From assembly GCA_003242675.1 (NCBI GenBank), contig QGVE01000020.1, forward strand, positions 1-26,680: a stretch of 26,680 bases of DNA, in the 5' to 3' direction. Below are positions 15,013 through 22,484 of the stretch, piece after piece. Each line of letters begins with the position of its first letter. The first letter of the stretch is position 1. The notes beneath the pieces are model-generated. The model searched no databases, was not told where the DNA came from, and saw nothing but the letters and a program-made list of their open reading frames with translations. The translations under genes and the position numbers were made by a program. The DNA comes from Bacillota bacterium. GTDB lineage: Bacteria > Bacillota_E > Symbiobacteriia > Symbiobacteriales > Symbiobacteriaceae.

Positions 15013-16407
15013 CTACTGCACGTAGAAACCAAGACCCCGCGAGACCTCCCGGACCGCGCCCAGCCGGCCGGTGGCCAGGTGGAGCACCACGTGCCGGACC
15101 TTGCCCTGGCCCGTATCCTCCCCGATGTAGGCGTAGCGCCCGTCGGGCGAGAATCCCAGCAGGGTCGCGTCGCTGCCCGGCAGCACGTGGGCGACCTGTG
15201 TCAGCCTGGCCGCATCCACGACGTAGACGCCGTGCCCCTCCCGCGCGGAGCCTGCAGCGAAGTCCCAGCTGGCGCCCCAGAGCAGCAGTTGCCTGCCGTC
15301 GGGCGTCAGGGCCAGGTCAGAGACGGGCAGGTCCAGACGACCCACCGGGCGCAGGCTGGCGGTGTCGATGACCGTCAGGCCCAGCGGCACCCCGCGCCAG
15401 GCGGTGGGGCTGTGGAAGGGCCCCTCCACCTCTTCCCGGAAGGCGGTGACGTAGAGCCGGTCGCCGCCGGGGCTGAGGGCGGCGGAGAGGCGGGTTCCGG
15501 GGAGCGCCTTGGCCGCGGCCACGCGCACCAGCCCCAGCCGCTCCAGCCAGGACACGGCGCGCAGCTCAGCCTGGCGTGCGACCCGGCCCTCGCTCAGGTC
15601 CACCACCGTCACCCGGTCGGGGGCTCCGTCCACCACGTAAAGCAGGCTCCGCGCCGCGTCCCAGGCCAGGCCCGGCAGCACGTACTCGCTCACCCCGGCC
15701 GCGGTCTGCCGCTGTCCCTGGAGCACGCCCGGCAGCGGAATGTCCGCTTCGATGGCGCCGTCGCTCAGGCCGACGAGCAGCACCCTAGCGTCGCCCTCAG
15801 CCAGGTACTCCTCCGTGAGCGACTGGCCGAAGATGGCCACGCGCCGCCCGTCCGCGAGCAGCTGAACCGCCAGGGGGCTGAACCCTTCGGGCAGCTTGGT
15901 GAGCACGCCCGTCGTGGCGTCGGTCCGGCTGTACCGGTGGAGCACATAGGTCAGCCGCGCGCCCCGATCGGCCGTGATCTGCTCGATCCAGTAGAGCGCG
16001 GAGCCGTCGGCGCCGAAGAAGAGGTGCCCCACCCAGTCGTGCGCCAGCGCCAGCGGAACGGTCTCCTCCTCCCAACTCTCCACGTCGACGAAGTGGAGCA
16101 TGGTCGTGCGGCCGTGCTCACCGCTGCTCCAGCGGATGAACGCGAGCGTCCGGCCGTCCGGGGTGAAGGCATGAGCGGAACTGTTGTGGAAGGGGATCGG
16201 GCTGAACCCGGGCAGATCGGATAGCGTAACCGGATCGACGGGCCGCAGGGCCACGGACCGGGAACCTTCCGGCGCGGCCAGAAGCAGCCGGGCCGGGCCC
16301 CCAGGCGTGCCGGCAGCCGCCGTCTCCGGGGATCGGTCCAGATTCACGCTTACGGCACCACCGACCAGAAGCAGGGCCAGCATCACGGCGGCGACGCGTC
16401 GCAACAT
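15013..16407 (-). CDS. Secreted or anchored beta-propeller-like protein
   Basis: The 464-residue product begins with a signal peptide or uncleaved anchor (MLRRVAAVMLALLLVGGAVS, no lipobox cysteine). The rest shows repeated strand-rich units with WD40/TolB-like turns such as AFTPDGRTLAFIRW, LFFGADGSALYWIE, AALSPGGDRLYVTAF, LALTPDGRQLLLW and LGFSPDGRYAYIG. This indicates a six- or seven-bladed beta-propeller facing the outside of the membrane. I see no catalytic motif and assign no function. The ATG at 16407 is chosen because GGGAGG lies nine bases upstream and the signal peptide starts there; a TTG at 16428 precedes that Shine-Dalgarno. It is monocistronic, convergent with the M24 peptidase, and driven by a good sigma-A-type promoter, so probably expressed in growth. 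Confidence 0.82.
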   Translation of the reverse strand: MLRRVAAVMLALLLVGGAVSVNLDRSPETAAAGTPGGPARLLLAAPEGSRSVALRPVDPVTLSDLPGFSPIPFHNSSAHAFTPDGRTLAFIRWSSGEHGRTTMLHFVDVESWEEETVPLALAHDWVGHLFFGADGSALYWIEQITADRGARLTYVLHRYSRTDATTGVLTKLPEGFSPLAVQLLADGRRVAIFGQSLTEEYLAEGDARVLLVGLSDGAIEADIPLPGVLQGQRQTAAGVSEYVLPGLAWDAARSLLYVVDGAPDRVTVVDLSEGRVARQAELRAVSWLERLGLVRVAAAKALPGTRLSAALSPGGDRLYVTAFREEVEGPFHSPTAWRGVPLGLTVIDTASLRPVGRLDLPVSDLALTPDGRQLLLWGASWDFAAGSAREGHGVYVVDAARLTQVAHVLPGSDATLLGFSPDGRYAYIGEDTGQGKVRHVVLHLATGRLGAVREVSRGLGFYVQ

Positions 16408-16449
16408 GGGTCTCATCCTCCCCCACAAAGGCGAGACTCGGATATGCTG

Positions 16450-16477
16450 ATTCTATCACAATATTCGGGCGTTTCAA
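16450..16477 (-). promoter_or_regulatory. Sigma-A-type promoter for the propeller gene
   Basis: On the minus strand TTGAAA (16472-16477) and TAGAAT (16450-16455), each one base off consensus, are separated by 16 bases in an AT-rich stretch unusual for this window. The leader would be about 36 bases and carry the GGGAGG site. Confidence 0.65.
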
Positions 16478-16511
16478 CCGCCGTGATGCCGGTCGAGTTC
16501 CACAAGAAAGC

Positions 16512-16535
16512 GGAGGCCCCCAAGCGGGGGCCTCC
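16512..16535 (-). terminator. Intrinsic terminator of the ribose operon
   Basis: A 10-bp perfect stem (GGAGGCCCCC with GGGGGCCTCC) and four-base loop AAGC lie 23 bases past the rbsB stop. On the minus strand GCTTTCTTGTGG follows, a usable T-tract. Confidence 0.8.
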
Positions 16536-16558
16536 CTTCGTGCAGGAAGAGGACTCGC

Positions 16559-17512
16559 CTACTTCTTGGTGACCAGCTCCAGCGGAACGGGGATGTACTC
16601 CTCCACCTTCTCGCCCTTCAGATGCTTGAGGGCGGTCTCCACGCCCAGGCGGCCCATCTCCTTCGGCTTCTGGGCGACGGTGCCGGCCATCCGGCCCTCC
16701 TGCACGGCCTTCACCGCGTCGTCCGTGGCGTCGAAGCCCACGACCTTGATCTGGCCGGCCTTGCCCGCGGCCTCGATGGCCTCCAGCGCGCCCAGGGCCA
16801 TCTCGTCGTTGTGGGCGAACACGGCGACGATGTCAGGGTGCGCCTGCAGGATGTTCTCCATGACCGTCAGGCCCTTGGCCCGGTCGAAGTCGGCGGGCTG
16901 GCGGGCGACGACCTCGATGTCCGCCACGCCGTCGACGGCCTCATGGAAGCCCTTGCCCCGGTCGCGGGCGGCGGAAGTGCCGGGGATGCCCTCCAGCTCG
17001 GCCACCTTGCCCTTGCCGCCGATCAGCTCGATGATGAGCTCGCCGGCCATGCGGCCGCCGGCCACGTTGTCCGAGGCGATGTGGGACACGACCTTGCCGC
17101 CGCTCGCGCCCCGGTCAACGGTGAACACCGGGATGTTGGCCTCATTGGCCGCCTCCACGGCGGTCACGATGGCGTCCGAGTCGCAGGGGTTGATCAGCAG
17201 GGCGTCCACCTTCTGAGTGATCAGGTCTTCCACCTGGCTGACCTGCTTGGAGGGGTCGTCCTGGGCGTCCATCACGATCAGCTTGACGCCTGCGGCCTCA
17301 GCCGCGGCCTGGGCGCCGTCGCGCAGGTCGACGAAGAACGGGTTGTTCAGGGTGGAGATGGCGAGGCCGATCGTCAGGGTCTCCTCGGTCGCCGGGGCGG
17401 GCTGGGTGCCGGTGCCGGAGGTCTGGCCCGACTGGGTCGAGCCGCCGCCCGAGCAGGCGGCCAGTGCCCCGATGGTGAGCAGCGCCACGAGCATCCGTGC
17501 GAACCGTCTCAT
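16559..17512 (-). CDS. rbsB: Ribose ABC transporter substrate-binding lipoprotein
   Basis: This is a 317-residue periplasmic-binding-protein-like receptor, lipid-anchored outside the membrane. It presents ribose or a related pentose to RbsAC. The signal peptide ends in a lipobox LAAC with Cys20, followed by a Gly/Ser/Thr/Pro linker to about residue 44. The mature part has the RbsB landmarks TLNNPFFVDLRDGAQ, VDALLINPCDSDA, VDRGASGG, and AHNDEMALGA near the C-terminal hinge. The ATG start has AGGAGG eight bases upstream. It is the last gene of the operon, 47 bases after rbsC, and is followed by an intrinsic terminator. Confidence 0.95.
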   Translation of the reverse strand: MRRFARMLVALLTIGALAACSGGGSTQSGQTSGTGTQPAPATEETLTIGLAISTLNNPFFVDLRDGAQAAAEAAGVKLIVMDAQDDPSKQVSQVEDLITQKVDALLINPCDSDAIVTAVEAANEANIPVFTVDRGASGGKVVSHIASDNVAGGRMAGELIIELIGGKGKVAELEGIPGTSAARDRGKGFHEAVDGVADIEVVARQPADFDRAKGLTVMENILQAHPDIVAVFAHNDEMALGALEAIEAAGKAGQIKVVGFDATDDAVKAVQEGRMAGTVAQKPKEMGRLGVETALKHLKGEKVEEYIPVPLELVTKK

Positions 17513-17559
17513 GTGACCATCCTCCCTACGTCCATGGCGTTATATTAGGGGCTGTGCCA

Positions 17560-18492
17560 TCACCTGCGCCGGTCCATCAGGACGGCCAGCAGGATGACGA
17601 CGCCCTGTGCCACCTGTTGGTAGAACGACGAGACGTTGAGCAGATTGAGCCCGTTCTTCAGAATGCCGATGATCACGGCGCCGACCGCCGTGCCCAGCAC
17701 GCTGCCGTGGCCGCCCGCGAGGCTCGTGCCGCCGATGACCACGGCCGCGATGGCGTCCAGCTCAAAGCCGGCGCCGGCGGTGGGCTGCGCCGAGTTCAGG
17801 CGGCCGGTGAGGATGGCGCCCGCGAGCGCGCTGGCCAGCCCGGTCAGCACATACGTCAGCAGCTTCACCCGCGCGACGGGGATGCCGGCGAAGCGGGCGG
17901 CCTCCTCGTTGGAGCCCACGGCGTAGATGAAGCGCCCGAACGGCGTGTAGACGAGCATGATGTGGACCAGCACGAACACCAGCACCATGACGATGACCGG
18001 GGTCGGAATGCGCCAGACGTACCCGGTGCCCAGGCTGCGGAGGGCGTCGGGCAGGCCGGTGATGGGCCGTCCGCCCGTGTAGACCAGGGTCAGGCCCCGG
18101 GCGATCGCCATGGTCGCCAGGGTGGCCACGAAGGGAGCCACGTTGCCCCGGGTGATGACCACGCCGTTGAACAGCCCCAGGGCCGCTCCCAGGGCCAGGC
18201 TTGCCAGCAGCGCCAGCGGCCAGGGCATGCCCCCGCTGGCCAGGCCGGCCATGACGGCGCCCGTGATCGCCAGCACGGAGCCGACCGACAGATCGATGCC
18301 GCCGGTCAGGATCACGAGGGTCATGCCGCAGGCGATGATCGCGTTGATGGAGACCTGGCGCAGCAGGTTCAGGAGGTTGGAGACGGTCAGGAACTCATCG
18401 CTGAGCAGCGAGAGCGCCAGCCCGAGCACGATGACGGCCAGGCCCGGACCCAGCCCCTGCACACGTTCCACGATCCGAAACTTAGCCCGCAT
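17560..18492 (-). CDS. rbsC: Ribose ABC transporter permease
   Basis: This is a 310-residue integral membrane permease of the ribose/AraH/MglC family. Multiple hydrophobic segments span the protein (for example GPGLAVIVLGLALSLL, ALLASLALGAALGLF and VIVMVLVFVLVHIMLV). The family motif MTLVILTGGIDLSVGSVLA is at residues 57-75, and the EAA-like loop AAVVIGGTSLAGGHGSV lies near the C-terminus. The ATG has GGGAGG seven bases upstream. It overlaps the end of rbsA by 11 bases, so the two are translationally linked. It forms the channel for the sugar delivered by RbsB. Confidence 0.95.
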   Translation of the reverse strand: MRAKFRIVERVQGLGPGLAVIVLGLALSLLSDEFLTVSNLLNLLRQVSINAIIACGMTLVILTGGIDLSVGSVLAITGAVMAGLASGGMPWPLALLASLALGAALGLFNGVVITRGNVAPFVATLATMAIARGLTLVYTGGRPITGLPDALRSLGTGYVWRIPTPVIVMVLVFVLVHIMLVYTPFGRFIYAVGSNEEAARFAGIPVARVKLLTYVLTGLASALAGAILTGRLNSAQPTAGAGFELDAIAAVVIGGTSLAGGHGSVLGTAVGAVIIGILKNGLNLLNVSSFYQQVAQGVVILLAVLMDRRR

Positions 18493-19990
18493 GGCGCTTC
18501 CTCCCGGTGGCAGCCTGCATGATCTGCTCCTGATCGAACTCCGCCCGGCTGAACTCGGCGGTCACCTGTCCCTCGTGCATGACGAGGATGCGGTCGGACA
18601 GCCCCATCACCTCGGGCAGCTCGGACGAGACCAGGATGATGCCCATTCCCCGCTGTACCAGCTCGCCCATCAGCCGGTAGATCTCGGCCTTGGCCCCGAC
18701 GTCGATGCCCCGGGTGGGCTCGTCCAGGATGAGCAGCTTGGGCGACGTGGCCAGCCAGCGGCCCAGGATCACCTTCTGCTGGTTGCCGCCGCTCAGGTTC
18801 GTGACCGGCTGCTCCCGGTGCGGCGTGCGAATGCCCAGCTCGGCCACGTACTGGTCCACCAGCTGCCGCTCGGCGCGGGGGCGGATCAGCCCGAACCGGG
18901 TGAGGCTCCGAAGGCGCGCCAGGCTGAGGTTCTCCCGCACCGGACGGCCGGTGAGCAGCCCCTGCCGGCGCCGGTCCTCCGGCACCAGCACGAGCCCCCG
19001 GCGGATGGCGGCCGCGGCGTCGCCCGGCGGCAGCGGCTGCCCCTCCAGCAGCACCGTGCCGCGCGCGGGCCGCTCGATACCGGCCACCGCCAGCATGAGC
19101 TCGGTGCGGCCGGCGCCCATCAGGCCCGCGACCCCCAGGATCTCGCCCCGGCGCACGGTGAACGAGACCGAGTGAGGCGAGCCCCGCAGGGTCAGATCCC
19201 GCACCTCCAGGAGCGTGTCGCCGGGCGTCACCTCCACCTTCGGGAAGCGCTCGGTGAGCTGGCGGCCGACCATGTGGGTGATGAGGTGGTCGGGGGTCAC
19301 CTGGTCGATGGGCCAGCTGCCGACCCGCTGGCCGTCCCGGAGCACGGTCACCCGGTCGCAGATGGTGAAGATCTCCTCCAGCCGGTGCGAGATGTAGACG
19401 ATCGCCACGCCGGACCGGGCGAGGCCGCGCATGACCTCGAACAGCCGCTCCACCTCGGGCTCCGTGAGGGCCGCGGTGGGCTCGTCCATGATCAGCACCC
19501 GGGCGTCCAGCGAGAGGGCGCGGGCGATCTCGACCATCTGCCGGGCGCCCACGCCCAGCCTGCCCAGCGTCGCGCGCGGGTCGATCGGCGCGCCCAGCCG
19601 CTCCAGCACCGCCGCGGCCCCCTGCTGCATGGCCCGCCAGTCCACCCGGCGGAAGGGGCCGGTGACGGGGGGACGGCCCAGGTAGATGTTCTCGGCCACC
19701 GAGAGGTGCAAGGCCTGGTTCAGCTCCTGGTGAATGAAGGCGATGCCCAGGGCCGTCGCCGCGGCGGGCGAGTCGATGGTCACCGGCCGGCCGTCGATCC
19801 GCACTTCGCCGGCGTCGGGCCGGAGGAGGCCGCCCAGGATCTTCATCAGGGTCGACTTCCCGGCGCCGTTCTCCCCGACCAGCCCGTGCACCTCGCCCGG
19901 CCGCAGGTCGAAGTCCACGCCCTTCAGCGCCCGCACCCCGGGAAAGCTGCGATCGATGCCGCGCATCTCCACAACGGGCGCGGACGGCAT
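18482..19990 (-). CDS. rbsA: Ribose ABC transporter, double ATPase subunit
   Basis: The 502-residue product holds two ATP-binding cassettes. The first has Walker A GENGAGKST (residues 39-47) and Walker B VLIMDEPTAAL. The second has the degenerate Walker A GLMGAGRTEL typical of RbsA, MglA and XylG, the signature LSGGNQQKV and Walker B LLILDEPTRGID. It powers uptake through RbsC. The ATG at 19990 overlaps the rbsD stop by one base (TGATG); the open frame to 20290 overlaps rbsD and is not real. Confidence 0.96.
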   Translation of the reverse strand: MPSAPVVEMRGIDRSFPGVRALKGVDFDLRPGEVHGLVGENGAGKSTLMKILGGLLRPDAGEVRIDGRPVTIDSPAAATALGIAFIHQELNQALHLSVAENIYLGRPPVTGPFRRVDWRAMQQGAAAVLERLGAPIDPRATLGRLGVGARQMVEIARALSLDARVLIMDEPTAALTEPEVERLFEVMRGLARSGVAIVYISHRLEEIFTICDRVTVLRDGQRVGSWPIDQVTPDHLITHMVGRQLTERFPKVEVTPGDTLLEVRDLTLRGSPHSVSFTVRRGEILGVAGLMGAGRTELMLAVAGIERPARGTVLLEGQPLPPGDAAAAIRRGLVLVPEDRRRQGLLTGRPVRENLSLARLRSLTRFGLIRPRAERQLVDQYVAELGIRTPHREQPVTNLSGGNQQKVILGRWLATSPKLLILDEPTRGIDVGAKAEIYRLMGELVQRGMGIILVSSELPEVMGLSDRILVMHEGQVTAEFSRAEFDQEQIMQAATGRKRHAG

Positions 19991-20385
19991 CAGAAGGTCA
20001 CCCCCGCCCTGAGGATGACGTTGGCGTACGGGGTGCACTCCCCGGTGCGCACCAGGGCCACGGCCCGCGCGGACATCTGCTTCAGCTCCTCGTGGGAGAC
20101 GGTGGTGATCGGGATGCCGCCCAGCAGCCGGTTCAGCCCCTCCTGGACCGCCGGGTTCCGCTCGGCCGTCTCCCGGGCGATCACGGCGGCCTCCACCTGC
20201 AGCTCGGTGAGCACGGTCTCGACCACGTCGAGGAAGGCGGGGATGCCCGGCCGGAGGGCGAGGTCGATGCGCCGGACTCCCTGCGGGCACGGCAGCCCGT
20301 AGTCGCCGATCACCAGCAGATCCCCGTGGCCCATGCCGGCCACGACCTCCGAGAGCGCCTGGTTCAGGAGCGTCGTCTTCTTCAT
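19990..20385 (-). CDS. rbsD: D-ribose pyranase
   Basis: RbsD interconverts the pyranose and furanose forms of ribose so that the kinase can act. The product is 131 residues, which I recall as the length of the B. subtilis enzyme. His20 in GMGHGD and Asp28 in IGDYGLPCP are the expected catalytic residues, and the C-terminus TGECTPYANVILRAGV fits the family. The ATG has GGGAGG eight bases upstream and overlaps the rbsK stop (ATGA). Confidence 0.95.
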   Translation of the reverse strand: MKKTTLLNQALSEVVAGMGHGDLLVIGDYGLPCPQGVRRIDLALRPGIPAFLDVVETVLTELQVEAAVIARETAERNPAVQEGLNRLLGGIPITTVSHEELKQMSARAVALVRTGECTPYANVILRAGVTF

Positions 20386-21320
20386 CCGTCCAGCCTCCCT
20401 GTCCGCAGCAACGTTGTCAGCTCCGCCAAGGTTCCCATCGCCGGCTGGGCGCCGGGCCGGGTGACCGCCAGGGCGCCGGCGGCCATCCCCCAGCGCACGG
20501 CGTCCTCCAGCTCCAGGCCGCGGCAGAGCGCCGCGGCCAGGCCGCCGGCGAAGGCATCCCCGGCGGCCGTCGTGTCCACCACCGGGACCCGGAAGGCATC
20601 GAACCAGCGGCCCTCGCCGCCCCGGAAGAGATAGGCGCCCTCGCCGCCCAGCTTGATCAGCACCTGCCGGAAGCCCTGGGCCGCCAGGACCCGGGCCGCC
20701 TCCTCCGCGCCCCGGCGCCCTTCGACCCGCACGCCGGTCAGGGCCGCGGCCTCGGTCTCGTTGGGTGTGATCAGCCACGTGTGCCGCCGCAGGCTCTCCG
20801 GCAGCGGCTCGGCCGGCGCCGGCGCAGGGTCCAGGATGACCGGCACCCCTGCCGCCGCGGCCAGCTCGGCCGCCCTCACGCAGGCCGCCACCGGCACCTC
20901 CAGCTGCAGGAGCAGGGCGCAGGCCGAGGCGATCAGGTCCCGGTGGGCCTCGACCAGCTCGGGGGTCACCTCCGCGTTCGCGCCGGGCACGACGACGATC
21001 CGGTTCTGGCCCGTGGCGTCCACGGTGATCACAGCGGTTCCCGTGCCGGCCGCAGCCGAGCGGGACACCGCGCCGGTGTTCACGCCGTCGGCCCGGAGGC
21101 TCTCGAGCAGCCGGTCGCCGAAGGCGTCCTGGCCCACCCGGCCCACCATCGCCACGGGGGTGCCCAGGCGCGCGGCGGCCACCGCCTGATTCGCCCCCTT
21201 GCCCCCCGGAAACTGGTCGAGGCGGGGGGCGAAGACCGTCTCGCCGGCCGCGGGCGCGCGCTCCGGGTTCACCACCAGGTCCATGTTCAGGCTCCCAACC
21301 ACCACCACTGGCCTATCCAA
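20382..21320 (-). CDS. rbsK: Ribokinase
   Basis: It phosphorylates ribose to ribose 5-phosphate. The product is a 312-residue PfkB-family kinase. The substrate motif FPGGKGANQAVA lies at residues 37-48, and the anion-hole and catalytic-base motif DTTAAGDAFAGG with Asp255 lies near 249-260. The TTG start follows GGAGGG at six bases and overlaps the end of the LacI-type gene by eight bases, so it is coupled to the regulator. Confidence 0.95.
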   Translation of the reverse strand: MDRPVVVVGSLNMDLVVNPERAPAAGETVFAPRLDQFPGGKGANQAVAAARLGTPVAMVGRVGQDAFGDRLLESLRADGVNTGAVSRSAAAGTGTAVITVDATGQNRIVVVPGANAEVTPELVEAHRDLIASACALLLQLEVPVAACVRAAELAAAAGVPVILDPAPAPAEPLPESLRRHTWLITPNETEAAALTGVRVEGRRGAEEAARVLAAQGFRQVLIKLGGEGAYLFRGGEGRWFDAFRVPVVDTTAAGDAFAGGLAAALCRGLELEDAVRWGMAAGALAVTRPGAQPAMGTLAELTTLLRTGRLDG

Positions 21321-22329
21321 GCGGCTCCCTCCTTCGGGTGGTCCCGCGCACGATGAGCTCGGGCTGAAAGACCTGGCGCCGTCCGGGGCCGGTGAACTCG
21401 CCCCGGATGCGCTCCAGCAGCATCGTCATCGCCAGCCGGCCCATTTCCCGGGCCGGCTGGCGGACGGTGGTCAGGCCCGGGCACACCAGCGCGGCCATCT
21501 GGATATCGTCGAAGCCCACGACGGACAGGTCATCGGGCACGGAGAGGCCCGCCTCCTCCGCCGCCCGGATGACGCCCAGGGCGATCAGGTCGTTGCCGGC
21601 GAAGACCGCCGTGGGCTGGGGCGAGCGTCCCAACAGGACCTGGCCGGCCCGTATGCCGGATTCGAAGGTGAAGTCGCCCCAGACCACGCAGGCCGGGTCG
21701 TACGGGATCCCCGCCTCCTCCAGGGCCTGCCGGTACCCCTGGCACCGGTCCTGACCCGTCCGGGTGGAGGGAGGACCGGCCGCGTGGGCAATCCGCCGGT
21801 GGCCCAGCTCCATCAGGTGGCGGACGGCGGCCCGGGCGCCGGCCAGGTTGTCCACCAGGACCATGTCTACCTCCGTGTGGTTGACCTGGCGGTCCATCAC
21901 GACGACGGGGATGTCGTCGGCCAGCAGCTGGTCGACCAGCTCCCTTCGCTCCGAGGTGCCGACGAAGATGACGCCGTCCACGCGCCGCTCCCGCAGCTTC
22001 CGCACGTCCTGGGCCTCCAGCTCGGGGTCGTTGTCGGCGTTGCAGAGGAAGACCGTGTAGCCCGCCTCGCTCGCGGCGTCCTCCACCCCTCGGGTGATCA
22101 GCGGGAAGAACGGGTTCGTGATGTCCGGCACCACGAGGCCCACGGTGCCGCTCAGCCGGCGGACGAGGCCCCGGGCCAGCTGGCTGGGCACGTAGCCCAG
22201 CTCTTCCGCCGCCGCCAGCACCCGCTGACGGGTCTCCGCCTTCACGTAGCCCTTGCCGTTGAGCACCCGCGACACGGTGGCGACGCCCACGCCGGCCCGC
22301 CGCGCCACATCCCGGATCGTCACCCGCAC
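21313..22329 (-). CDS. rbsR: LacI-family repressor of the ribose operon
   Basis: This DNA-binding repressor probably responds to ribose or a ribose derivative. The product is 338 residues. The N-terminal helix-turn-helix VTIRDVARRAGVGVATVSRV is at residues 3-22 and the hinge helix SQLARGLV follows at about 50-57. The rest is a periplasmic-binding-protein-like effector domain (VGLVVPDITNPFF, AGNDLIALG, VVGFDDI). The GTG at 22329 gives the usual LacI-type N-terminus, with AAGGGG upstream; the ATG-like open frame to 22395 adds 22 residues covering an operator-like site. It is the first gene of the operon, and two candidate operators lie just upstream. Confidence 0.92.
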   Translation of the reverse strand: MRVTIRDVARRAGVGVATVSRVLNGKGYVKAETRQRVLAAAEELGYVPSQLARGLVRRLSGTVGLVVPDITNPFFPLITRGVEDAASEAGYTVFLCNADNDPELEAQDVRKLRERRVDGVIFVGTSERRELVDQLLADDIPVVVMDRQVNHTEVDMVLVDNLAGARAAVRHLMELGHRRIAHAAGPPSTRTGQDRCQGYRQALEEAGIPYDPACVVWGDFTFESGIRAGQVLLGRSPQPTAVFAGNDLIALGVIRAAEEAGLSVPDDLSVVGFDDIQMAALVCPGLTTVRQPAREMGRLAMTMLLERIRGEFTGPGRRQVFQPELIVRGTTRRREPLG

Positions 22330-22345
22330 ACCGCCCAGCCCCTTC

Positions 22346-22359
22346 AGAAACCGTTGCCA
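22346..22359. promoter_or_regulatory. LacI-type operator-like site 1
   Basis: AGAAACCGTTGCCA is an imperfect palindrome centred on CG, with the same AACCGTT core as site 2. Its centre is 58 bases from that of site 2 and 24 bases before the rbsR start. Read on the minus strand it is also near a cre (CcpA) pattern. Confidence 0.5.
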
Positions 22360-22403
22360 TACCGTACGATGAGACGGCGACAAGAATGCAGGCAAATCAA
22401 GTA

Positions 22404-22417
22404 TGGAACCGTTTCCA
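22404..22417. promoter_or_regulatory. LacI-type operator-like site 2
   Basis: TGGAACCGTTTCCA has TGGAA/TTCCA arms around a CG centre, as LacI-family operators do. Its minus-strand form TGGAAACGGTTCCA fits the cre consensus at all but one position, so RbsR autoregulation and CcpA-type control are both possible. Confidence 0.6.
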
Positions 22418-22440
22418 CTTGCCAGCTTTCGTCAACACGC

Positions 22441-22465
22441 AAAAAACTCCTGCATACGCAGGAGT
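22441..22465 (-). terminator. Intrinsic terminator of the aminotransferase-reductase operon
   Basis: A perfect 8-bp stem ACTCCTGC/GCAGGAGT with loop ATAC (22446-22465) is followed on the minus strand by six T (22441-22446). It lies 19 bases past the stop at 22485 and is the clearest terminator in the window. Confidence 0.92.
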
Positions 22466-22484
22466 CATTTGCATGTGGCACTTT

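Noticed and set aside
12421..16224. Very long plus-strand open frame of 1267 codons
   Set aside because: It crosses several recognised genes on both strands, and the composition is His/Arg/Gly/Pro-rich with no domain.
22356..22390. TTGTCG-N16-TATGGC as the ribose operon promoter
   Set aside because: Both boxes match only about half of the consensus, so the promoter position is left open.
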